Shown here piece by piece: positions 53,829 through 63,410 of a DNA stretch of 64,000 bases; the stretch's first letter is position 1; each line of letters begins with the position of its first letter. A program made the translations under genes and the position numbers. Where the stretch lies: assembly GCF_019038435.1 (NCBI RefSeq), contig NZ_JAGPOX010000019.1:22701-86700 (forward strand), given 5' to 3'. This DNA comes from Nocardia alni (GTDB lineage Bacteria; Actinomycetota; Actinomycetes; Mycobacteriales; Mycobacteriaceae). The notes under the pieces are model-generated. The model was not told where the DNA came from and did no database searches. It saw only the letters and a program-made list of their open reading frames with translations.

Positions 53829-54746
53829 TTGCGTGGTACCGGCGCAAAAGCCCGTGCGTATGAGGGACACTCGGCACTGATCGAAGCGAATCATCGACGC
53901 CAGGAGCCCACGCTGTTTCAGCCCTCCGCCGCCTATCCCAGCGCTGTACCGGTCGGGGTCGACAACGCCCGCGCCAGCATCGCGCGAGTCTACGACGCCG
54001 CACTCGACGGCAAGGACAACTTCGAGATCGATCGGGCGGTGCTGGACCAGGTCCGCGCGGTCGCGCCCGGCGTTGCCGAACTAGCTTGGGCGAACCGGGA
54101 TTTCCTGATCAGAGTGTGCCGATTTCTGGCCGGTCATGCCGGGATCGACCAATACCTGGACCTGGGTTCCGGGCTGCCGGCGACCGAGAACACCCACCAG
54201 ATCGTGCAGCGGATCGTGCGTGAGGCGCGGGTGGTCTACGTGGACAACGATCCGATGGTGCTCGCCCACGCGCGGGCGGTGCTGGCGGAAAACGAACACA
54301 CGTGCATCGTGTCCGACGATATTTTCCAGCCGTCCCAGATTCTGAAGAATTCAGTGGTGCGGGACGAGTTGGATTTCGACCGCCCGCTGGCCCTTATTCA
54401 GAATGGCACCCTGCAACACTATCTCGGCGCGGATATCGCCGACATGATGCAGACCTATATCGATGCGCTTCCGTCGGGTTCCTACGTCGCGATATGTCAT
54501 TTCTTCAATCCCGAGACCCCCGGACTCGCCCAGTTGGCCGTGAGAATGGAGGAGAAATTCATCCACAGCGCCCTGGGCAGCGGCCGCTTCCGCACGCGGA
54601 CGGAGATCGAGGCCCTGTTCGGGGACCTCGAGATGGTCGAGCCCGGTGTGGCCGTCGCCGATGAATGGTGGCCCAACGGGCCGTTCGTGACGCCGCTGTC
54701 CGACGTCCGCCGGTGTATCGCCGCCGGAGTGGGCCGTAAACGATAG
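53829..54746 (+). CDS. DUF574 (Methyltransf_19) SAM-dependent methyltransferase
   Basis: Protein of up to 305 aa. Family opening NARASIARVYDAALDGKDNF and ANRDFLIRVCRFLAGHAGI, then motif I YLDLGSGLPATENTHQI, VVYVDNDPMVLAHA and DIADMMQTYIDALPSGSYVA. These proteins are numerous in Streptomyces and Nocardia; targets are unknown. The start is uncertain: TTG 53829 is the frame limit, and family members start close to the DNARAS segment, so 20-40 N-terminal residues may be extra. Confidence 0.85.
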   Translation: MRGTGAKARAYEGHSALIEANHRRQEPTLFQPSAAYPSAVPVGVDNARASIARVYDAALDGKDNFEIDRAVLDQVRAVAPGVAELAWANRDFLIRVCRFLAGHAGIDQYLDLGSGLPATENTHQIVQRIVREARVVYVDNDPMVLAHARAVLAENEHTCIVSDDIFQPSQILKNSVVRDELDFDRPLALIQNGTLQHYLGADIADMMQTYIDALPSGSYVAICHFFNPETPGLAQLAVRMEEKFIHSALGSGRFRTRTEIEALFGDLEMVEPGVAVADEWWPNGPFVTPLSDVRRCIAAGVGRKR

Positions 54747-54791
54747 TTCGGATCGTTCCGGAGCGGCGACAGCTCGTCGCCCCGGTAGATC

Positions 54792-55703
54792 TCAATCGTC
54801 CCCTACCGCCCGGGCGACGTGTCCGGCGATGAATTCATAGGTCTTCGCGGTGGCCTCGGGGGACTCACCGAGAATGTCGTACCCGTGCTTCACGCCGGGA
54901 ACGTCACGGTATTCGACCAGCGAGCCCGCCGAATCGAGTGAGCGGGCGTAGGCGGCGCCCTCGTCGTGCAGGAAATCCCGCTCGGCGGTGACGACGAGCG
55001 CCGGCGCGATGCCCTCGATGCCGTCGGCGTTGCCGGCCCATGCCGGCGAGGCGAGCGGGTGGCGCTTGGCCGTCTGATCCCGGGCGTAGACGCTGTCGAA
55101 GATCGCGGACATCCACAGCGGCGGAATCGGCGAGCCGGGATACGGGTACGACTTGTCCTTGGGCAGCGTCACCAGATCCAGCACCGGGTAGTGCAGCACC
55201 TGCAGGGCGATCTTCGGCCCCTTCCGGTCCAGGGCGATCCGCGCCACGGCGGCGCCGAGGTTACCTCCGGCACTCTGCCCGCCGATGCACAGCCGACCGC
55301 CGTCCCAGTCGCGTTCGGCCGCCGCGGCCCACGTCACGACGTCGTAGACCTGTTCGACAGGAACGGGAAACCGATGCCGGGGCGCGGTCCCGTAGTCGAC
55401 ATTGACGACCACGACTCCCGCGTGCTCCACCAGATACCGGCACCACTGATCATCCTGCTCGGGAAACCGGAAAACGAACCCGCCGCCGTGCACATTCACA
55501 TACACCGGCTGCCGAGTCCCCGCCGTCCCCGGCTTGCGATAGATCGCGCACCCGACCTCCCCGTGCCGGGTAGGCACCCGCATTTTCGTGATATCCGCTG
55601 GGAGACCGGAGAATTCACGCTTCGGCAGCCGAGCCAGAGTGCTGACCGCCGACATCACACCGGCGATCGTGTCCGCGACGACGGGGACAGACAACACAGA
55701 CAT
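54792..55703 (-). CDS. HSL-family alpha/beta hydrolase (esterase/lipase)
   Basis: Esterase of 303 aa if started at ATG 55703; the frame is open to GTG 55748. Oxyanion-hole HGGGFVFRF, nucleophile elbow GQSAGGN, acid in VTAERDFLHDEG and histidine in GVKHGYDI. This is the hormone-sensitive-lipase/type IV group. The first residues (VLSVPVVADTIAGVMSAVST) are hydrophobic and may contact membrane. No operon partner on the strand except the P450 128 nt upstream. Confidence 0.88.
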   Translation of the reverse strand: MSVLSVPVVADTIAGVMSAVSTLARLPKREFSGLPADITKMRVPTRHGEVGCAIYRKPGTAGTRQPVYVNVHGGGFVFRFPEQDDQWCRYLVEHAGVVVVNVDYGTAPRHRFPVPVEQVYDVVTWAAAAERDWDGGRLCIGGQSAGGNLGAAVARIALDRKGPKIALQVLHYPVLDLVTLPKDKSYPYPGSPIPPLWMSAIFDSVYARDQTAKRHPLASPAWAGNADGIEGIAPALVVTAERDFLHDEGAAYARSLDSAGSLVEYRDVPGVKHGYDILGESPEATAKTYEFIAGHVARAVGDD

Positions 55704-55831
55704 GAGCCACACCCTACCGGTGAGGCGCAATACGGGCAGGCCGGCCACATGATCGGCTCACATCCCGTATTGCGCCCTCCGCCAGCCATTTTGCGAAGAT
55801 TCCCGAATTCGACGAGTAATGGCCCCGGCCT

Positions 55832-57124
55832 TCAGATCGACATCATCATCACTTCCTTCGACAGCGGCGCGAACGCCACCGGCATCGAGACCAGGGCGCG
55901 GTGGAAGGGGCCCGGCCGCCACTTCAATTGGTCGGGCCGGATCGCCAGCTGCATTTCGCCCACGCGGTCGAACAGTTGGTCGATGGCGCTCTGGACGGTC
56001 TGGTAGGCCACGTCTTTGGCGGGGCAGGCGTGCGGGCCGGCGCTCCAGGCCAGATGGGAGCGGTTGCCGATGCTGGTGGTGCCTGCGCCGCGGATGTGGG
56101 GGTCGTTGTTACATGCGGCGAGGCTGATCAGTACGGGCTGGTCGGCGGGTAGCCAGACGCCGTCGATCTGGATGGGTTGGCGCGGATAGGTGGTGCAGAA
56201 GTTCGCCATCGGCGGGTTGTTGAACAAGACCTCTTCCAGCGCGTCGGTGGTCGACAGGTTGCGGCCACTGTCGGGCTGGAATCGCGGGTCGGTGAAGATG
56301 AGCAGCAGCGCATTGGCCAGAAAGGTGCGCTGGGCCTCGAATCCCGCGCCGTAGAAGCTCATCAGCTGCGCGAACACCTCGATGTCGTCGAGGCCGTTGG
56401 GATGATGAGCCAGGTGCGAGGTGACGTCGTCGCCGGGCTGCTCGCGCTTGAGCGCGATCAGTTCCATCAGCGCCTGCCTGACCATCACCATGCCCTGCTT
56501 GGCCTTGACTCGGTCGGAGTCGAAGCGATCGGCCATGCCGAGTGCGACCCGCTCGCCGATGTCGCCGGGGCAACCGCACATCTGATTGAGCACGTCGAGT
56601 ATCAGCGGGAACGCGTACTGCATCACCAACTCGGCGCTGCCGTTCTCACAGAACGACGCGATCAACGGGACAGCGGCCTTCTCGACCATGGCCCGTATGG
56701 CGGCCTGGTGGATATTGTCGATCGCCACCACCGAGGGAGCGCGGTAGCGCAGATGGGTGGCGCCGGTGTTGTAGCGGGCCGCTGGATACCATTCCATCAT
56801 CGGCCGGACCGGTGAATCGGCGGGGATGTCCTTTTCCCAGGTGCGCGGATCGGACGGGAAATGGTCCGGGTCGTTGAGGATGCGGACCGCGGTTTGGTAG
56901 CCGATGCACAGGTAGGCGGGAACGCCCGGAGCCAGTTCGACGGGAACCAGCGTGGGGTGAGCCCGGCGCATCTGGTCGTAGGTCCTGCCCGGATCGGTGA
57001 CGAAATCGGGCGTATACATGGGGAACCGGTCCGGATCGACCTCCAGCGATGCACCGTGCTGGACGGGGCAGGTTCCGTTGGCCGTGATGTGGGACTCGGG
57101 GACAGGTGACTGTGGTGTGGTCAA
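55832..57124 (-). CDS. Atypical cytochrome P450 lacking the ExxR arginine
   Basis: P450-fold protein of 430 aa, from TTG 57124 (GGAG 8 nt upstream). The haem loop is HLAWSAGPHACPAKDVAYQT, so the thiolate is present. The K-helix, normally ExxR, reads ALEEVLFNNPPM, with Phe in the arginine place. The I-helix is FYGAGFEAQRTF, without the usual acid-Thr pair in register. Both resemble the conservon-associated CYP156/CYP157 group of streptomycetes, where ExxR is also altered. Possibly not a normal monooxygenase. No conservon genes (cvnABCD) are adjacent. Confidence 0.85.
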   Translation of the reverse strand: MTTPQSPVPESHITANGTCPVQHGASLEVDPDRFPMYTPDFVTDPGRTYDQMRRAHPTLVPVELAPGVPAYLCIGYQTAVRILNDPDHFPSDPRTWEKDIPADSPVRPMMEWYPAARYNTGATHLRYRAPSVVAIDNIHQAAIRAMVEKAAVPLIASFCENGSAELVMQYAFPLILDVLNQMCGCPGDIGERVALGMADRFDSDRVKAKQGMVMVRQALMELIALKREQPGDDVTSHLAHHPNGLDDIEVFAQLMSFYGAGFEAQRTFLANALLLIFTDPRFQPDSGRNLSTTDALEEVLFNNPPMANFCTTYPRQPIQIDGVWLPADQPVLISLAACNNDPHIRGAGTTSIGNRSHLAWSAGPHACPAKDVAYQTVQSAIDQLFDRVGEMQLAIRPDQLKWRPGPFHRALVSMPVAFAPLSKEVMMMSI

Positions 57125-57606
57125 AGACGTGACTCCGGACTGAGGAACAGGAATATGACGAAAACTGCTGCGAGCACGGCCGGCTGGCGCGCTCACGTGG
57201 GTAGCACGAGGACGGCCGTGTGCCGGATCGTCACGGAGGACGATCGACGGCATGTGCGGAACCGTTGTGCGGTACTCGGCGCTTCGCCCACGCAAGCAAC
57301 ATAGCAGCGACGACGCCCACAGGCTCGCGAACACAGGAGTGGCGCTCGCGCCCCTACGGCTGGTCATCGCCATGCGGAGGCCTTCGCCGCAGGGTGCAAT
57401 TCGCGCCGATGCGATTGCGCCACAGCATATTCCGTTTCAAGTCCGCGGCGCCCGGCGCGACTCGCGCGGCGGCAGAACGGTTTGTGCGCACTTGTTGAGG
57501 TGTGTGGACGATCTACCCTGATACTATATGTAAAACGCTGTTGTACAACATGTTACGTCCGGTTGGTTACGCTCGGCGATGAGTGTGATGTCCTGAATGC
57601 CGGAAG
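57125..57606. other. 482-bp gap upstream of the atypical P450
   Basis: No convincing gene. A 50-codon plus-strand ORF from ATG 57155 has a weak ribosome site and no recognisable product. The main feature is the palindrome at 57539-57550. Confidence 0.5.
57539..57550. promoter_or_regulatory. Perfect 12-bp palindrome TGTTGTACAACA
   Basis: It lies in an AT-richer patch 57 nt past the antiporter stop and 415 nt before the P450 start. It could be an operator for an unseen promoter; no regulator can be named. Confidence 0.4.
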
Positions 57607-58881
57607 TCATCCGTGGTTGTCGAGCCGCGCGTCCGGTTCGGCGTCGGCCGGCACGGTGGCATCGTGCGCGCGGTGCGGTGGTGTATCAGTGCGGGCGGTC
57701 GTCTCGCTGGGCCCGTGGGCCATGCCGAGTATGCGGAGTATCGGCGCGGTGGATGCCGTCGTCACCAGGGCCATGACCACCAGCAGCGAATACAGTCGGG
57801 CTCCGATCAGTCCGGTGGTCAGGCCAACGGACAGGATGACCAGCTCGGTCAGCCCCCGCGTGTTGAGTAGCACTGCCACCGCGGCTGCTGGTCGCGGCCG
57901 CATCCCGGTAAGGCGACCGGCGAGATAGACGCTGCCGATTTTACCGAGTACCGCGACGGCGACGATGGCCACGAGCTCACCGATCGCGGTCGAGTCCATC
58001 CCGCTGAGATCGACGGCCAGGCCCGCGACGACGAAGAACCCAGGGAGCAGGACCGCGCTGAGGACGCGGACGCCGGATTCCACGGCTGGGCGTCGTTCGC
58101 GGGGGAAGATGACGCCGAAGGCGAACGCGCCGAAGATCAGGTGCAGTCCGATCCATTCGGTGATCGCGGCGACAGCCAGCGCGCCGCCGACGCCGACCAC
58201 GATCATCGTCTGGGCGTTGCCGATCTGGGAGATCCGCCCCAGCATCGGCCGCAGCACCCACCACATCAGCCCGACCAGGGGGATCAGGAGGATGAGCCGC
58301 CACGGGGCGCCGCCCGGATGGGCCAGTGCCAGGACCACGGCCAGTACCACCCACGCGAGGATGTCGACCAGCGCGGCGCACGCCAGGCTGAGCTGGCCGA
58401 TCTCGGTGTTCACCAGGTTGCGGTCGTGCAGGATTCTGGCCAGCACCGGGAAGGCGGTCACGGCCAGCGCGCAGCCGACGAACAGGGCGAAGTGCAGCCG
58501 GTTGCCGGTCTGATACCGGGTCAGGACGGTGATCGCGACGCAGCTGCCCAGGGCGAAGGGCACCAGGTAGGCCGCCGACGCGACCGCGGGAATCGAGCGG
58601 CGAGCACCGGTGAAGATGCTGCGATCGAGTTCCAGGCCCGCGACGAACATGAATACCGCCACGCCGATGTCGGCCAGCAGATTCAGGGAGGGGCGGGCGT
58701 CGGCCGGGAACAGCACCGAGGACAGGTGGTGTCCGATGATGGTGGGACCGGCCAGGATTCCGGCCGCGATCTCGCCGATCACCGGTGGCTGGCCGATCTT
58801 CTCGGCCAGCCATCCCAGGGTGTGGGCCGCCGCCATGATCAGGACCAGGTCGAGCAGGACCGTCACGGTGGGAACACTCAC
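57607..58881 (-). CDS. CPA2-family cation/proton antiporter
   Basis: Membrane antiporter of 424 aa, start GTG 58881 with GAGGAG 6-7 nt upstream. About 12-13 helices. The core reads PPVIGEIAAGILAGPTIIG, DIGVAVFMFVAGLELD, ALAVTAFPVLARIL and ALVDILAWVVLA, the Kef/NapA-like plan. A charged tail (ETTARTDTPPHRAHDATVPA) follows. Antiporters of this class often stand in antibiotic clusters; here it lies upstream of nothing on its strand except the gap and may export protons or a product. Confidence 0.9.
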   Translation of the reverse strand: MSVPTVTVLLDLVLIMAAAHTLGWLAEKIGQPPVIGEIAAGILAGPTIIGHHLSSVLFPADARPSLNLLADIGVAVFMFVAGLELDRSIFTGARRSIPAVASAAYLVPFALGSCVAITVLTRYQTGNRLHFALFVGCALAVTAFPVLARILHDRNLVNTEIGQLSLACAALVDILAWVVLAVVLALAHPGGAPWRLILLIPLVGLMWWVLRPMLGRISQIGNAQTMIVVGVGGALAVAAITEWIGLHLIFGAFAFGVIFPRERRPAVESGVRVLSAVLLPGFFVVAGLAVDLSGMDSTAIGELVAIVAVAVLGKIGSVYLAGRLTGMRPRPAAAVAVLLNTRGLTELVILSVGLTTGLIGARLYSLLVVMALVTTASTAPILRILGMAHGPSETTARTDTPPHRAHDATVPADAEPDARLDNHG

Positions 58882-58954
58882 TCGTGTGTCTCCTCGGGGC
58901 GTATTTCGGATGCCATCGCCGGGGCGCTCCACGGATCGCTCCGGCTAGGGCCTG

Positions 58955-59611
58955 TCACCGGGGGCCAGGCGGGTGCGATGGTGGAGGTCGGTTCGGGCTC
59001 CGGAGGGTCGGTTCGTCGCGCAGCTCCGGTTCCGGCGGCACCGCCATGGTGTGCTGGGCCGGGACGACGTCGGGATTGAACGCCTCACGGATCCAGCACA
59101 CGGGGCGGTCGCCCAGGGACATGACGTACGCCCTGGCGGCGCAGGCGCGTCCGTCCGGCCACGTCCTGGCGCCTGCCCACATGATCCGGCGGCGCTGGCT
59201 CAGGCCGCGGGTGATCAGTCCGTGGCCGATCGGGGTACGCGGGTCGGCCAGGCCACTGGCCTGAGCCGGTTGCGCCACGGCCGCCACGTAGTTGATCGAT
59301 ACGGTCCGGTCGGGAGTGACCAGGCACGAGCGCCGGATCAGGGCGCGGTCCGCCGCGTTCAGTGCCAGAACTCCGGCGATGAATTCGGGCAGCGCGCGGG
59401 CGGCGACCTCGTCCTGATGCACCACTCGCACGCTCAGAGCGTCGGCGAGGAGGTGTTCGAGAGCCAAGGTCGTCAGGCCCTCGCTGGCCAGCAGGGCCCG
59501 GGTTGTGGGGTCGTGGAATCGTTGTATCTGGGTAGCGGTTGTCGTCCGGAAGACCGGCTCGCTGGGCGATGGTTCGCCCAGCGAGCCGGGGCCGGAGCAG
59601 GCGGCCGTCAC
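58955..59611 (-). CDS. Chorismate-lyase-like (DUF98) protein
   Basis: Protein of up to 218 aa. LLASEGLTTLALEHLLADAL, INYVAAV, TPIGHGLITRGLSQRRRIMW and CWIREAF follow the order seen in chorismate pyruvate-lyase proteins such as Rv2949c, which make 4-hydroxybenzoate. The match is moderate. The arginines and glutamate expected at the pyruvate site appear to be there (RRR, E), but I could not align them rigorously. Start GTG 59611 is uncertain, because a 16-bp perfect hairpin (59554-59589) overlaps the first 20 codons. It follows the halogenase gene and could supply its aromatic substrate. Confidence 0.6.
   Translation of the reverse strand: MTAACSGPGSLGEPSPSEPVFRTTTATQIQRFHDPTTRALLASEGLTTLALEHLLADALSVRVVHQDEVAARALPEFIAGVLALNAADRALIRRSCLVTPDRTVSINYVAAVAQPAQASGLADPRTPIGHGLITRGLSQRRRIMWAGARTWPDGRACAARAYVMSLGDRPVCWIREAFNPDVVPAQHTMAVPPEPELRDEPTLRSPNRPPPSHPPGPR
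59554..59589 (-). terminator. Perfect 16-bp hairpin after the halogenase gene
   Basis: CCGGCTCGCTGGGCGA and its exact complement close on a TGGT loop. It is 74 nt past the halogenase stop but inside the presumed start of the chorismate-lyase-like gene, so it may be a terminator, attenuator or mRNA-processing element. No T-run. Confidence 0.6.
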
Positions 59612-59662
59612 GGCCGACCGCTTCTATCGGTGCGCACCGGGAGTCCTCCTGGTGACTCGCCG

Positions 59663-61159
59663 CTACAGGGCGGCCGCGGCGCCGTCGTGGGGCGGCAGGA
59701 CCGGCCGGGTCACGGCGTCCCGTTCGGCGTCGGTGCGGGGGCGAGTGGTCAGGCCGAATACAGGCTCGGTGGTGATCCGGATCTCGCCCATGTCGGTATC
59801 GGACAGCGGATCCCGCCAGTGGTCCCAGACCGGTGACATGTCCAGTCCGCCCATATATTTGACGTTCACCCCTTCGGTGTCCGGGGCGGTGTGCAGGCGC
59901 TCGGCCTCGGCGACGATGACGTCGGTTCCGGTCCGGTCCTGCTCACCCGTCGTTTCACCGACATCGGTCAGTCCGGCCATGATGCGGGTGAACGATTGCT
60001 CCGGCGAATCGCCGTCGTGCACGTCGGTGAGCCGGTGGGCGTGCGCGAAGTACTCGTCGGACCCGATGTAGTGCTCGTACATTCGCGACACCAGCGACAG
60101 GAACCGGGTGTAGCCGCGCCGGTAGGTGTACTCGTAGTAGGCCAGCGCGTCGGTTTCGCTCATCTCTCCGCGCAGCATGGTCGTGATCGCCGCCGCGGAG
60201 ACCAGCCCGGAGTAGGTGGCCAGGTGCACACCGGTCGACAGCAACGGGTCCAGGAAGCAGGCCGCGTCGCCGACCAGGGCGTAGCCGGGACCGCAGAACC
60301 GGTCGGCGACATACGAATAGTCCTGTTCGGCCTGCACATCGGAGATCCGCTCGGCGCCCTCGAGCATGTCCAGCATCCGCTTGCTCGCCTGGATGCTGTC
60401 CAGGTAGAAGGACTGCCGTGAGTCGTGGCCGCGCAGTTTCTCCGCGGCCAGCCGGGTGGGCACCACGTAGCCGACGCTGTTGCGCCCGTCGCTCAACGGA
60501 ATGTTCCAGAACCAGCCGCCCTCTTCGGTGGAGACGACGTTGATCGCGCCCTCGGGGCTGTCGGGGTGCAGGCTCGCGCCCTTCCAATACGACCAGACCG
60601 CGACGTTGCGGAAGGCCGGATGTTGACGGCGCATGCCGAAGTGCTTGGCCAGCAGCCCATCTCGACCCGTCGCGTCGACGAGGAAGTCGAATTCGATCGT
60701 CCGGACGGTGTCGTCGCCGGCCGCGACCCATTCCGCCGCGATCGGTCGCTCACCGTCGAAGACGATGTCGGTGACCTTCGCCCGCTCGATGACCTTCGCG
60801 CCCTGGTCGCTGGCGTTGCGCAGCAGCAGGTCGTCGAAGACGGCCCGGTCGACCTGCCACGACCACGCCTCGGCGTCGACCAGCTTGGACCAGTCCAGCA
60901 GCCACGTGTCGTTCTGCCACTGGAAATAACCACCACGCTTGATCTGGAAGCCGTGTGCGGCGACCTTCTCGTATGCGCCTGATACCTGCAGCGTGGACAG
61001 GCACGAGGCCAGCAGAGATTCTCCGATGTGATACCGCGGGAACGTATCTCGCTCCAGGACTGTGACTTCCACTCCGGATCGTGCGAGCAGTGCGGCGGCG
61101 GTCGAACCCGACGGACCTCCGCCGACCACCAGAACGTGTGGATTTTCCCTGGTCCCCAT
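59663..61159 (-). CDS. Flavin-dependent halogenase
   Basis: FADH2-dependent halogenase of 498 aa. ATG 61159 has AGGGAG 5 nt upstream. FAD site VLVVGGGPSGSTAAALLARSG, WxWxIP motif in GGWFWNIPLSDG, and the likely catalytic lysine in HGFQIKRGGYFQW. FCGPGYALVGDAACFLDPLL is the second flavin block. The length and PRYHIGESLLAS point to the PltA/CndH/CmlS group acting on phenolic or carrier-bound aromatic rings, not free tryptophan. No carrier protein or flavin reductase is in the window. Its neighbours suggest a small halogenated-aromatic pathway. Confidence 0.88.
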   Translation of the reverse strand: MGTRENPHVLVVGGGPSGSTAAALLARSGVEVTVLERDTFPRYHIGESLLASCLSTLQVSGAYEKVAAHGFQIKRGGYFQWQNDTWLLDWSKLVDAEAWSWQVDRAVFDDLLLRNASDQGAKVIERAKVTDIVFDGERPIAAEWVAAGDDTVRTIEFDFLVDATGRDGLLAKHFGMRRQHPAFRNVAVWSYWKGASLHPDSPEGAINVVSTEEGGWFWNIPLSDGRNSVGYVVPTRLAAEKLRGHDSRQSFYLDSIQASKRMLDMLEGAERISDVQAEQDYSYVADRFCGPGYALVGDAACFLDPLLSTGVHLATYSGLVSAAAITTMLRGEMSETDALAYYEYTYRRGYTRFLSLVSRMYEHYIGSDEYFAHAHRLTDVHDGDSPEQSFTRIMAGLTDVGETTGEQDRTGTDVIVAEAERLHTAPDTEGVNVKYMGGLDMSPVWDHWRDPLSDTDMGEIRITTEPVFGLTTRPRTDAERDAVTRPVLPPHDGAAAAL

Positions 61160-61746
61160 AGCAACTCCCTGGAAAGTTCGAACAGATCGTGCACCGCATC
61201 GTGCATGGTCACGCGTCAGACGACAGAACCCCCAAACTTCCATAGCTGTAATTTAACTAGCTGGCGGCACACGACATTTAGGTTAGCAGCCGATCTTGAA
61301 TCATCAAGTAGAACAGCGGAAATCGTTGCAATCGCAATCGGGCTTACAATAACTGAATATTAGCTGATGAGAGATGGAGTTACCGCGACAATGGCACGCG
61401 GGCAAGGCATTACGAAAATTGGTCCCGTATTGCGTTGCAGTGGTGCCGATTTCGGCGGATCGCCTGGAGAGGGAGCCGTCGAAAAAAGACGGAAGAGCCG
61501 TGGTCAGACTTGGTTCGGCATGCATCACCCCGCTTCCCGACCTGTCCCTAGTATGACGTATGTCCGGTTTGTATGGCGAGTAGTCCGGCATTCGCCCAGA
61601 TACGCGGTCATTCGGGCCGTTCGGGCCGGTGTGCGCAGAGCTCTTGCGGCGGAACGTGATTGCTGCCCGTACACGAGAACGGGACGTGGCGAGAATCGGT
61701 CAGAGGGTCCTGACATGGTTCGCCACGCCCCGCGGCACGGACAGAG
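61160..61746. other. 587-bp AT-richer gap upstream of the halogenase
   Basis: No gene recognised on either strand; small ORFs have no ribosome site or family pattern. It is noticeably less GC-rich near 61230-61370 and probably holds the halogenase promoter. Confidence 0.55.
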
Positions 61747-62841
61747 CTATTCGGCGGTCAGCCTCGCCATGGTGGCCGCGGCCCGTTGCGCATCGGCAAC
61801 ATCGCAGCGGCCCAGACCGCATGCGGTCGCGACGCCGTAGGCGGTGCGGCCGGCCGCTTCCTCGAACATGCTCAGCGCATGAGCGCTGTCATCGTCGGAT
61901 TTCGGCGACACCACACCGGCGATGATGTTCCACCCCGGGTCGAGTCGACGCAGAGGCGCGTAAAACCCGGGGTCCTGCGGAGCCGGCTCGGCGCCGAACG
62001 CACACGGAATATGCACGGCGGGAAGGGGCGTGTCGTGATCGCGCAGGCGCCGCGCCGTGTGGTTCAGCAGGGTTACCGCGGGTGCCAGCGAGCGCGGGCT
62101 GAGCAGCGATTTGTGCTGGTAATCGCCATAGCAGAGGTGTACGACACTCTGCGCCCCGATCTCGTGGATCCGGGTGAGCAGATCGGCCAGTTGGCGAGCC
62201 AGCAGCGGCGCTGCCGCCCACTTCGCACCCAGCTGATCGGCCTTGACCATGCCCAGCAACGCGAACGGCGATTCCACCTGCCAGACCACCCGGTCGCCGT
62301 AGCGTTCGTTCACCGCGGCGATTTCCTCGAGCACGGCCGCGGTGACCACCGGCAGCGCCCGCAGGGCGGCCGCGATCAGATTCGATCGCCGCAGCGCCTG
62401 GCCTAGCGGGAATCCGGCCGACACCGCAGCGCCGGCGAATACGAACATCGTCAGATCCAGCGGATTGGGCTGGCTCAGCTGCAGTTTCGTCTGTGCCAAC
62501 TCAGGTCGCTCGGCGCGCACTCTATCGAAGGCCGCGACCACGGACCCGATGCGCTCGAGCCTGTCCATCGACACGTGCCGCGGCTCCAGCTTCGCGCCAG
62601 GACGTAGACCATAGTTGGGAAAGTCGCTGTAGTCCGCGAACTTGCCCGGACGGACGATCTCGAGCACATCCTCATGCTTACTGCGCTCCCGCAGATAGTC
62701 CAGGATCCAGTCCGGATCCAGGTCGCAGGGCAACCCGGTCAGCCGACCACCATTACTGTCTGCGAACCACCGCAGCACCGCCTCGTCCCCCGTCATCAAC
62801 TCCTCCGGAACACTACCCACGAAATGCGCATATCTGGTCAT
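61747..62841 (-). CDS. MetE C-terminal-domain-like zinc methyltransferase
   Basis: UROD/MetE-fold protein of 364 aa, start ATG 62841 with GAGGAG 5-6 nt upstream. Zinc ligands match cobalamin-independent methionine synthase: H and C in SVVHLCYGDYQHK and C in TACGLGRCD. Other blocks: LPCDLDPDWILDYL, TKLQLSQPNPLDL. Half the length of MetE, so it may take methyl groups from another donor or act on another thiol. In this setting it could serve the halogenase pathway or be independent. The acceptor is unknown. Confidence 0.82.
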   Translation of the reverse strand: MTRYAHFVGSVPEELMTGDEAVLRWFADSNGGRLTGLPCDLDPDWILDYLRERSKHEDVLEIVRPGKFADYSDFPNYGLRPGAKLEPRHVSMDRLERIGSVVAAFDRVRAERPELAQTKLQLSQPNPLDLTMFVFAGAAVSAGFPLGQALRRSNLIAAALRALPVVTAAVLEEIAAVNERYGDRVVWQVESPFALLGMVKADQLGAKWAAAPLLARQLADLLTRIHEIGAQSVVHLCYGDYQHKSLLSPRSLAPAVTLLNHTARRLRDHDTPLPAVHIPCAFGAEPAPQDPGFYAPLRRLDPGWNIIAGVVSPKSDDDSAHALSMFEEAAGRTAYGVATACGLGRCDVADAQRAAATMARLTAE

Positions 62842-63354
<513 letters not shown>

Positions 63355-63410
63355 TGATGCGAACCTGAAGTAGCTTACAACAGGGGTGGCTCGGGAGTTA
63401 AATCCGCAGG

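Noticed and set aside
57155..57307. 50-codon plus-strand ORF in the gap before the P450
   Set aside because: Weak ribosome site, no recognisable sequence, and no promoter seen.
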